This document shows, piece after piece, positions 53,780 through 61,787 of a DNA stretch of 64,000 bases (the stretch's first letter is position 1; each line of letters starts with the position of its first letter). The stretch lies in contig QFDA01000001.1 in NCBI GenBank assembly GCA_003130815.1, positions 510,131 to 574,130 on the forward strand, written 5' to 3'. Under the pieces are notes generated by a model. That model was not told the DNA's origin and did no database searches. It worked only from the letters and a program-made list of their open reading frames with translations. The position numbers and the translations under genes were made by a program. This DNA comes from Bacteroidetes bacterium SCGC AAA795-G10 (GTDB lineage: Bacteria; Bacteroidota; Bacteroidia; Flavobacteriales; Flavobacteriaceae).

Positions 53780-55432
53780 ATGAAAAAAACTTGGTGGAAA
53801 GAAGGTATAGTCTATCAAATTTATCCCAGATCTTTTAAGGATTCATCTGGAAATGGTATTGGTGATATCTATGGAATAATTGAGAAGTTGGATTATATTA
53901 AGTCCCTGGGTATAAATATGATCTGGATTTGCCCTATGTACAGCTCTCCAAATGAAGACAACGGATATGATATTTCGGATTATAGAAAAATAAGTGAAGA
54001 ATTTGGTGGAAACAAAGCCTTTGATATTCTTTTGAAAGAGATGCATAAAAGAGACTTGAAACTAATTATGGATCTAGTGTCCAATCATTCTTCGGATGAG
54101 CACAAATGGTTTGAAGAATCAAAAAAAGGAGAGGATAATCCTTACCATGATTATTACTTTTGGAAAAAAGGTAAAAGTAACAAACCTCCCAATAATTGGT
54201 TGTCTGTCTTTAGTGGTTCAGCTTGGCAATGGGATTCTAATTTGAATAAATATTATTTACATCTCTTTACTAAAAAACAACCTGATTTAAATTGGGAAAA
54301 CCCTAGGGTAAGAGACGAGATTTATGATGTTTTAAATTTTTGGTTGTCGAAAGGCGTAGATGGATTTAGAATGGATGTTATTTCCTTTGTATCAAAAAGA
54401 TTAGATTTTCCCTCAGCAAAAAAGGGAACCTCGTTACCTCAAATGATGGGGAACATATATGCTAACGGACCCAGAATTCATGAATTTTTAAAAGAAATGA
54501 ATAAAAAAGTACTTTCAAAATATGATGTCGTAACCGTCGGTGAGGGGCCTGGGGTAAATTTGAAGACAGGACTCAAATATGTAGACGAAAATGAACAAGA
54601 GTTAAATATGGTTTTTCATTTTGATCACCTTCAAATTGATTATGGACCAGAGGGTAAATTCGACCCTCTGCCTATAGATTTCATAAAGTTTAAAAAAGTG
54701 TTTTCCGATTGGGATTTATATTTAAAAAATAAAGGATGGAATAGTATCTTTTTGGGGAATCATGATTTTTCAAGAATTGTATCCAGGTTTGGTAATGATC
54801 AAAAACATAGAAATGAGTCAGCAAAACTTTTAGCCACATTACTAATGACTTTAAGGGGGACACCGTATGTTTATCAAGGAGATGAAATTGGAATGACCAA
54901 TGTTAAATACCCTTCCATCGATTATTACGACGATGTTGAAACAAGAAATGCATGGAAAGAGGCTGAGGAGCAGAATAAAGACATGGACATTTTTTTAAAA
55001 GCTGTCCATAAGCAAAGCAGAGATAACGCAAGGACACCACTTCAGTGGGACAATTCAAGAAATGCTGGTTTCTCTAGTTCTAAACCTTGGCTAGATGTAA
55101 ATAAGAATTATAATACGATTAATGTAGAGTTACAGCAGGATAATCCAGATTCAATTCTAAATTATTATAGAGAAATTATAAGGATTAGAAAAAATAATTC
55201 AACATTGATTTATGGAGATTTTTTAGACTTGGAGCCAAATAATGAAAAACTTTTTATTTACAAGAGGTGGGACAAACAAAAAACTTTTATTATAGTTCTT
55301 AATTTTAGTGATGATAAGATCCTATGCGATTTAAATGATTTAAGTTCAATGATTTTAGTTATCGGAAACTATAAAAAATCAGCATACGGTGAGTCTATGG
55401 ATCCCTGGGAAGCAAGAGTTTATAGTCATTAG
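53780..55432 (+). CDS. GH13 alpha-glucosidase
   Basis: WWKEGIVYQIYPRSFKDSSGNGIGDIYGI; catalytic regions DGFRMDVISF, VGEGPG, FLGNHDFSR. Confidence 0.95.
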   Translation: MKKTWWKEGIVYQIYPRSFKDSSGNGIGDIYGIIEKLDYIKSLGINMIWICPMYSSPNEDNGYDISDYRKISEEFGGNKAFDILLKEMHKRDLKLIMDLVSNHSSDEHKWFEESKKGEDNPYHDYYFWKKGKSNKPPNNWLSVFSGSAWQWDSNLNKYYLHLFTKKQPDLNWENPRVRDEIYDVLNFWLSKGVDGFRMDVISFVSKRLDFPSAKKGTSLPQMMGNIYANGPRIHEFLKEMNKKVLSKYDVVTVGEGPGVNLKTGLKYVDENEQELNMVFHFDHLQIDYGPEGKFDPLPIDFIKFKKVFSDWDLYLKNKGWNSIFLGNHDFSRIVSRFGNDQKHRNESAKLLATLLMTLRGTPYVYQGDEIGMTNVKYPSIDYYDDVETRNAWKEAEEQNKDMDIFLKAVHKQSRDNARTPLQWDNSRNAGFSSSKPWLDVNKNYNTINVELQQDNPDSILNYYREIIRIRKNNSTLIYGDFLDLEPNNEKLFIYKRWDKQKTFIIVLNFSDDKILCDLNDLSSMILVIGNYKKSAYGESMDPWEARVYSH

Positions 55433-55454
55433 ATAAATAATTTTTCCCAACTTA

Positions 55455-55580
55455 TTTAATTTTTTGGTTAGTATCAAGCTCGTGTATATCAAGTGACTTA
55501 ATTAGGTCATCAATAAGGTTTTGTAATTTATCTCTGACCTCAGCAGTAATTTTATTTGGAGTTCCAGATGTTCTTCCCAT
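55455..55580 (-). pseudogene. Truncated copy of the 51397 gene
   Basis: MGRTSGTPNKITAEVRDKLQNLIDDLIKSLDIHELDTNQKIK* (about 42 codons, then stop). Confidence 0.7.
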
Positions 55581-55581
55581 A
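55510..55581. repeat. 72-bp perfect direct repeat, right copy
   Basis: Identical to 51635-51706. Confidence 0.95.
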
Positions 55582-55733
55582 CTTTTTATTCTTTTAATGT
55601 TCTGTTTTTTTTGACTTTTTATTTAGCTTAGTTTTATGAAATATTTTGCAAAATGGTTTTAATTGGCGAACAATTATAAATTTAATCATCATTATTAGTA
55701 GTGTCATTGTCTTGTTCTATAAGAGATAAATTT

Positions 55734-56003
55734 ATGAGCGTAACTATATTTTTAATAGGATTTGTAATAACAACATTATTTATAATTGGACAATTTAAAG
55801 AAAAACAAACCGAAGATAAATTAAGAATAGATTATAAAAACTATTACGAAAGATATCACAAAGAAAGAAAGAAAAATCACAAACAAAACTATACAAATAG
55901 ATACAAGAATCTGACTATAAATATCCTTGTGTCACTATTTTTAGGGGGGTTACAGAGTATAAGGGTTCAAAGAAAATCACAAGTTTTTAAAGGTGGAATC
56001 TGA
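55734..56003 (+). CDS. Hypothetical protein with N-terminal TM, running into the tRNA fragment
   Basis: MSVTIFLIGFVITTLFIIGQFKEKQTEDKL...; the stop codon lies within the duplicated tRNA 5' half. Confidence 0.35.
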   Translation: MSVTIFLIGFVITTLFIIGQFKEKQTEDKLRIDYKNYYERYHKERKKNHKQNYTNRYKNLTINILVSLFLGGLQSIRVQRKSQVFKGGI

Positions 56004-56042
56004 TTATGAGTCAGCTACTCTAACCAACTGAGCTATAGGACC
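56000..56042 (-). pseudogene. tRNA 5'-half remnant (43 bp, att-like)
   Basis: ctgattatgagtcagctactctaaccaactgagctataggacc is identical to 49985-50027. Confidence 0.92.
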
Positions 56043-56163
56043 CTTATTTTAATTGCATGAATAAATTTTGCAATTACTTTTACAAATATAAATAAGTCTT
56101 TAATGTATACAATTTGTTTAAAGATAGATAGATTTTAAAAGTTGCAATAACTATTTTTATGTG

Positions 56164-56298
56164 ATGAAAAAACACATTCTTCTAGCCCTTGGGTTTTCAA
56201 TAGCGCTAGGAATTTTCTTATTTGTATATTTTGGAATAATTTTTGTTCTATTCATACCTCCACTTTTTCTTTTCTTTTTAAATAAAAGGGACCAATGA
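56164..56298 (+). CDS. Small membrane protein (44 aa)
   Basis: MKKHILLALGFSIALGIFLFVYFGIIFVLFIPPLFLFFLNKRDQ*; not in ORF track. Confidence 0.45.
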   Translation: MKKHILLALGFSIALGIFLFVYFGIIFVLFIPPLFLFFLNKRDQ

Positions 56299-56444
56299 AC
56301 AAAAATTTTTTAAGAATTATTGGTATTCAAATAATACTACTTGGTCTAGTTCTCTCTGTCTTCGAGTTTTTAATTGATAACAGCGAACTTGTTATTGGCT
56401 CGGGAATAATATTGATTGCTATTTCCTTTTTTGTAAAAAAATAA
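56295..56444 (+). CDS. Small membrane protein (49 aa), 4-nt overlap with previous
   Basis: MNKNFLRIIGIQIILLGLVLSVFEFLIDNSELVIGSGIILIAISFFVKK*; ATGA overlap. Confidence 0.45.
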   Translation: MNKNFLRIIGIQIILLGLVLSVFEFLIDNSELVIGSGIILIAISFFVKK

Positions 56445-56463
56445 CTAAAATTTAAACTATTTA

Positions 56464-56658
56464 TTAAACAGCTCTATTTTTAGGCTTTTTATCTGGAAAT
56501 CTCCCTTGATTTCCCATGCCGTCAAGGTCATTGGAGTCATAAGAGCTCATATTTTCTTTTCTCTGGATTTTGTGCTGCTTTCTGATAATTTTTAAAAGAA
56601 AATAAACATATACTACGAATATTACACATCCAATAACAAACATTATTTTATTATTCAT
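56464..56658 (-). CDS. Small single-pass membrane protein
   Basis: MNNKIMFVIGCVIFVVYVYFLLKIIRKQHKI... Confidence 0.4.
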   Translation of the reverse strand: MNNKIMFVIGCVIFVVYVYFLLKIIRKQHKIQRKENMSSYDSNDLDGMGNQGRFPDKKPKNRAV

Positions 56659-56668
56659 GGTCTATGGT

Positions 56669-56851
56669 TTAATCTTCATTTCTTCTTTGCCTAATGGCAA
56701 TTGCAAAAGCCAAAATAGTGACTGGCCATAAACCAACGTATAATCCTTCCAATTGATTCCCTGTAAACCAGAGATAAATTGAATAAAGAAAGCTGAAAAA
56801 TGCTAGAATTATAGGATAATATTTTTCTAAGAAATTCATTTTTGCTTTCAA
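56669..56851 (-). CDS. Small two-TM membrane protein
   Basis: MKAKMNFLEKYYPIILAFFSFLYSIYLWFTGNQLEGLYVGLWPVTILAFAIAIRQRR. Confidence 0.4.
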   Translation of the reverse strand: MKAKMNFLEKYYPIILAFFSFLYSIYLWFTGNQLEGLYVGLWPVTILAFAIAIRQRRNED

Positions 56852-56961
56852 TATACCATTTTATTTAGAAATTTAAAGTATCTGCTATTTCCATTATAAG
56901 ATATATGAACTAATTTAGGAATGATACATCTTTAAGAATTTTTTCTAACTATTTTTGAAAT

Positions 56962-57336
56962 ATGGAGAGATTCGAATCCCCGCGTCAAAAAAAAATTAAT
57001 AGTGTTCTTCAAAAGGAAATTGCGTCTTTACTGCTAGAATCTATCCGAAGTGAAAACATATCAAATCTTATGATATCTGTCACAAAGGTAAAAGTATCCC
57101 CAGATTTGTCGTCCGCTAAAGTTTATGTAAGCATTTTTCCAAATAATAATTATTTAGACCATTTAAGAAATTTGAATTCTAGTCGAATGAGACATGATCT
57201 TTCTCAAAGAATGAAAAAACAACTATCTAAAATACCTCAACTAAGCTTTTACATAGATGATTCACTGGATTACATTGAGAATATAGAAAAGGAACTTAAA
57301 GCGGGGAGTAATCCTTTTAGAAAGTCTACTAAATAA
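56962..57336 (+). CDS. rbfA: Ribosome-binding factor A
   Basis: RQKKINSVLQKEIASLLLE...ISVTKVKVSPDLSSAKVYVSIFP...LRHDL-type C-terminal region. Confidence 0.92.
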   Translation: MERFESPRQKKINSVLQKEIASLLLESIRSENISNLMISVTKVKVSPDLSSAKVYVSIFPNNNYLDHLRNLNSSRMRHDLSQRMKKQLSKIPQLSFYIDDSLDYIENIEKELKAGSNPFRKSTK

Positions 57337-57360
57337 GGTGGGAAATTAAAGTAAACATGT

Positions 57361-58557
57361 ATGTCTTACGAATTTAAAATAGCATGGCGTTACTTTTTCT
57401 CAAAAAGTAAACAGACTGTTGTTAATAGAATAAACAGATTTGCTTTAATTATGGTTGTGGTTACTACAACCTCACTTTTTGTTGTATTGAGTGCCTTTTC
57501 AGGGCTAAAAGAATTTGGACTTTCCTTTTCTAATATTTTTGATCCAGATTTTGAGATACTCCCAGAAGAAGGTTCTTATTTGAATATAACTGAAGAAACC
57601 ATTCTCAAATTAGAGTCAATTCCTGAAATAATAGCTGTTGCTCCAGAAATTGAAAGAAAAGTTTATTTATCGTTTAAAGATAAAAGTCAAATAGCTATTC
57701 TAAAAGCAGTCTCCGAAAAGTATACTTCAGTATTAAATATTGACAGTCTAGTTTCTCTTGGAGATTGGCTCTCTTTTAAAGGGCCTGAAGCGGTTGTTGG
57801 TTTTGGAATTGCTGGAACTTTGTCCTTAGGTATTTACGATTATAATAATTTTTTAAATATCACCGTTCCAAGAACAGGCCTAAAGGGGCAATTAAATCAA
57901 AACTTCTTTAAAACTTTTCCAACTATCGTTTCAGGCCTTTATCAGATAAATGAGGATCTAGACAAAAAGTATATGTTTTCCAATCTTAAGTTTGGACAAA
58001 ATCTTTTTAATCTTGAATCAAGTGAGTATTCATCTATTGTCTTAAAGGTTGTTCCTGGAACCAAAAAGAAAATATTAGAGAAGCAAATTAAATCAAATCT
58101 TGATAAGCCTTTTAATTTAATTTCAAGAGCAGAACAAAATAAAGCTTTATACCGAATGCTTAACACAGAAAATCTTGGTGTATACTTGATATTTTCACTT
58201 GTAATGATAATTGGCTTATTTAATGTTATTGGCTCACTTACTATGATGATTTTGGATAAAAAAAGACAGATTAAAATTTTATATGCTTTAGGCGCAACAC
58301 AAAAGGGAATTCATAATATATTTATGATCATTGGAATTCTTATTTGTGGTATTGGAGGAACCATTGGTTTAATTATTGGCATTTCAATCATATTATTTCA
58401 ATCTAACTATCCCTTTATATTAGTCCCAGGAACAAATATTGAATATCCTGTCATTTTTGAATTAAAAAATGTACTAATTGTAGTAGCAACTCTTATGTTT
58501 TTTGGTGCTATAAGTACAGCTTGGGCCTTAAAAGGTCTTTCCAAAAAAATAAATTAA
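57361..58557 (+). CDS. ABC transporter permease, LolC/LolE-like (FtsX family)
   Basis: MSYEFKIAWRYFFSKSKQTVVNRINRFALIMVVVTTTSLFVVLSAFSGLKEFGLSF; C-terminal FtsX-like domain. Confidence 0.85.
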   Translation: MSYEFKIAWRYFFSKSKQTVVNRINRFALIMVVVTTTSLFVVLSAFSGLKEFGLSFSNIFDPDFEILPEEGSYLNITEETILKLESIPEIIAVAPEIERKVYLSFKDKSQIAILKAVSEKYTSVLNIDSLVSLGDWLSFKGPEAVVGFGIAGTLSLGIYDYNNFLNITVPRTGLKGQLNQNFFKTFPTIVSGLYQINEDLDKKYMFSNLKFGQNLFNLESSEYSSIVLKVVPGTKKKILEKQIKSNLDKPFNLISRAEQNKALYRMLNTENLGVYLIFSLVMIIGLFNVIGSLTMMILDKKRQIKILYALGATQKGIHNIFMIIGILICGIGGTIGLIIGISIILFQSNYPFILVPGTNIEYPVIFELKNVLIVVATLMFFGAISTAWALKGLSKKIN

Positions 58558-59546
58558 ATAGCCTTTTGAAGAGAATATTTTTCTAAAACTTCATCAAATA
58601 AGGCATAGATTGCTTTAGGGCAATTTAAAGTAACCATTTGTTTTCGATAAGACTTGAAATTAGGGTAGCCTTTAAAATAATTTGCATAATGTCGTCTTGT
58701 CTCTAATACACCCAAAATAGGACCCTTCCATTTAATGGACATTTCCAAATGTCTCCTAGCGGTTTTTACACGTTGGGTTAAAGTGGGTGGTGGAAGGTGT
58801 TTTTTTGTATTTATAAAATGCTTAACATTATTAAAAAACCACGGGTTTCCAATTGATGCTCTACCAATCATAGCGCCGTCAAGTCCATATCTATCTCGCA
58901 TTTCAATTGCTCGTTCTGGTGTATTAACATCTCCATTGCCAAAAACCGGAATATACATTCTTTGATTGTTTTTAACTTGGGAAATATAGCTCCAATCCGC
59001 TTCACCTTTATACATCTGTGCCCTTGTTCTTCCATGAATCGATATTGCAGCACAACCAACATCTTGAAGGCGTTCGGCAACTTCTAAAATTTTTATTGAA
59101 TTATGGTCCCATCCTAACCTTGTTTTTACTGTAACTGGAATTTTTGTGTGTTTTACAATATGTTCTGTCAGTTTAACCATTTTTGGAATATCTTTTAAAA
59201 TCCCTGCACCCGCTCCTTTACAAACAACTTTTTTCACTGGGCATCCGAAATTAATATCAATAATATCCGGTTTGGTTTTTTCTACTATTTCTATTGATCG
59301 CATCATGGAATCAAGATTAGCTCCAAAGATTTGAATACCGACTGGCCTCTCTTTTTCATAAATATCTAGTTTTTGAATACTTTTTGCTGCGTTTCTGATA
59401 AGACCTTCACTAGATATAAATTCGGTATAAACCACATCAGCACCGTTTTCTTTGCAAAGTGCTCGAAATGGTGGGTCGCTTACATCCTCCATTGGTGCAA
59501 GAAGTAAGGGAAACGATCCCAAATCAATATTTCCAATTTTTACCAA
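58554..59546 (-). CDS. dusB: tRNA-dihydrouridine synthase
   Basis: LLLAPMEDVSDPPFRALCKENGADVVYTEFISSEGLI; NFGCPVKKVVCKGAGAGIL; HGRTRAQMYKGEADW; GRASIGNPWFF. Confidence 0.93.
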   Translation of the reverse strand: MVKIGNIDLGSFPLLLAPMEDVSDPPFRALCKENGADVVYTEFISSEGLIRNAAKSIQKLDIYEKERPVGIQIFGANLDSMMRSIEIVEKTKPDIIDINFGCPVKKVVCKGAGAGILKDIPKMVKLTEHIVKHTKIPVTVKTRLGWDHNSIKILEVAERLQDVGCAAISIHGRTRAQMYKGEADWSYISQVKNNQRMYIPVFGNGDVNTPERAIEMRDRYGLDGAMIGRASIGNPWFFNNVKHFINTKKHLPPPTLTQRVKTARRHLEMSIKWKGPILGVLETRRHYANYFKGYPNFKSYRKQMVTLNCPKAIYALFDEVLEKYSLQKAI

Positions 59547-59709
59547 GCTTTAAAATTTTCTCAAAAATAGTGAAAACAATACTCAAATTTTTTAACAAGA
59601 TGAATTTAGGACTAATTATGCCACACATAATGTAGTCTAAAAGTTTTCTAAAACAAGGTCTTACAGATTTCAAACTCGTATATTTGTCCGCTATGAATGA
59701 AGGAGTTGC

Positions 59710-61506
59710 ATGAAAAATATTAGAAATTTTTGCATTATTGCACATATTGATCATGGAAAAAGTACACTTGCTGACCGTCTATTAGACTTTACAGGATCTG
59801 TGGCTGAGCGTGAGAAACAGGATCAACTTTTGGATAACATGGATCTTGAGCGTGAAAGAGGGATTACAATTAAATCTCATGCAATACAAATGGAATACAC
59901 GCATCTTGGTGAAAAATATACCCTTAACCTAATTGACACCCCTGGACATGTGGATTTTTCCTATGAAGTTTCACGATCTATAGCTGCATGTGAAGGTGCT
60001 TTATTGGTAGTAGATGCGGCTCAGAACATTCAAGCTCAAACCATTTCAAATCTTTATTTAGCACTAGAAAATGACCTAGAAATTATCCCAGTATTAAATA
60101 AGATTGATTTACCATCAGCTAATGCTGATGAAGTTACAGATGATATTGTTAAACTAATAGGATGTAATGCTGATGAAGTGATTCCTGCTTCAGCTAAAAC
60201 AGGTGTTGGGATTGAAAAAATATTATCTGCTATAATTGATAAAATTCCAAGTCCAAAAGGTAATTTAGACGAACCTTTACAAGCCCTTATTTTTGATTCA
60301 GTTTATAATCCATTTAGAGGGGTGGAAACATATTTCCGAGTGATCAATGGTTCTATTTCAAAAGGACAGAAGATCAAATTCATGGCTACACAAAAAGATT
60401 ATTTTGCTGACGAAATAGGAACTCTCAAACTCGATAAAGATCCTAAAGGAAAAATACTTGCAGGTGATGTTGGTTATTTAATTACAGGGATTAAACAAGC
60501 AAAAGAAGTTAAAGTTGGTGATACAATTACTGATGCTATAGAATCAACAAAAACAGCAATAGATGGGTTTGAAGAAGTCAAACCTATGGTTTTTGCAGGT
60601 ATTTACCCTGTTGATACTGAAGATTTTGAAGAGCTACGAAGTTCAATGGAAAAACTACAGCTTAATGACGCTTCGCTTGTATTTTCGCCTGAAAGCTCGG
60701 CTGCACTGGGTTTTGGTTTTCGCTGCGGTTTTCTAGGTATGTTACATCTTGAAATAATTCAAGAGCGTTTAGAGCGAGAGTTTAATATGGCTGTAATAAC
60801 AACTGTCCCTAATGTATCTTACTGCGCTTTCACTAAGAAAAATCCTGATAGTATTTTGTGGGTAAATAATCCTTCAGATCTCCCAGACCCGTCTATAGTT
60901 GAGAAGGTCAAAGAGCCTTTTATAAAAGCTTCAATTATTACTAAAGCTGAATTTGTGGGTAGTGTTATGTCTTTATGCATAGAAAAAAGAGGTCAAATTA
61001 AAAATCAAACGTATTTAACTACAGAAAGAGTTGAGCTGACATTTGATCTCCCATTGGCTGAAATTGTTTTTGATTTTTATGATCGGCTTAAAACCGTTTC
61101 CAAAGGCTATGCGTCTTTTGATTATTCTCCAATTGAGATGAGAGAGTCAAAATTAGTTAAAGTTGATATTTTATTAAACTCTAATCCTGTTGATGCTTTA
61201 TCTGCATTAGTACATTCTGATAATGCTTTTAATATCGGAAAAAAAATGTGTGAAAAGTTACGTGAGCTTATTCCGCGTCAACAGTTTGATATTCCAATCC
61301 AAGCAGCTATTGGCGCAAAAATTATTTCCAGAGAAACAATAAAAGCACTTAGAAAGGACGTTACAGCAAAATGTTATGGAGGTGATATCACTAGAAAGAG
61401 AAAGTTACTTGAAAAGCAAAAAAAGGGGAAAAAGAAAATGCGTCAGGTTGGAAGTGTAGAAATCCCTCAGCAAGCATTTATGGCTGTTCTTAAATTAAAT
61501 GACTAG
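59710..61506 (+). CDS. lepA: Elongation factor 4 (LepA)
   Basis: [32 protein letters not shown]-terminal [27 protein letters not shown]. Confidence 0.97.
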   Translation: MKNIRNFCIIAHIDHGKSTLADRLLDFTGSVAEREKQDQLLDNMDLERERGITIKSHAIQMEYTHLGEKYTLNLIDTPGHVDFSYEVSRSIAACEGALLVVDAAQNIQAQTISNLYLALENDLEIIPVLNKIDLPSANADEVTDDIVKLIGCNADEVIPASAKTGVGIEKILSAIIDKIPSPKGNLDEPLQALIFDSVYNPFRGVETYFRVINGSISKGQKIKFMATQKDYFADEIGTLKLDKDPKGKILAGDVGYLITGIKQAKEVKVGDTITDAIESTKTAIDGFEEVKPMVFAGIYPVDTEDFEELRSSMEKLQLNDASLVFSPESSAALGFGFRCGFLGMLHLEIIQERLEREFNMAVITTVPNVSYCAFTKKNPDSILWVNNPSDLPDPSIVEKVKEPFIKASIITKAEFVGSVMSLCIEKRGQIKNQTYLTTERVELTFDLPLAEIVFDFYDRLKTVSKGYASFDYSPIEMRESKLVKVDILLNSNPVDALSALVHSDNAFNIGKKMCEKLRELIPRQQFDIPIQAAIGAKIISRETIKALRKDVTAKCYGGDITRKRKLLEKQKKGKKKMRQVGSVEIPQQAFMAVLKLND

Positions 61507-61787
61507 ATAATTTTCAAACTATCTTTCTGCTTTCTGCCAGACTTTCTATAAAATTTGATTTTCAATGTTGCATAAAAACCATATTATTTTATAAAAGCAA
61601 TCGTTAATAAGATGAATTTTTATATTAATAAAGAGGTATGTTTTATTATATTGTTATTTAACAGGGTTTTTTATGATTAAATTTTTACAGACAAGGTATT
61701 TAGCATGTTGTCATTTGATCTGGTAAAATTTCTGCAAACAACTGTTAATCCAAAAAATAATTTGAAATATAAATATTTACTGTTTTT

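Noticed and set aside
59524-59754. Minus-strand ORF overlapping the lepA start
   Set aside because: Overlaps the conserved LepA N-terminus (AHIDHGKST) and has no domain support.
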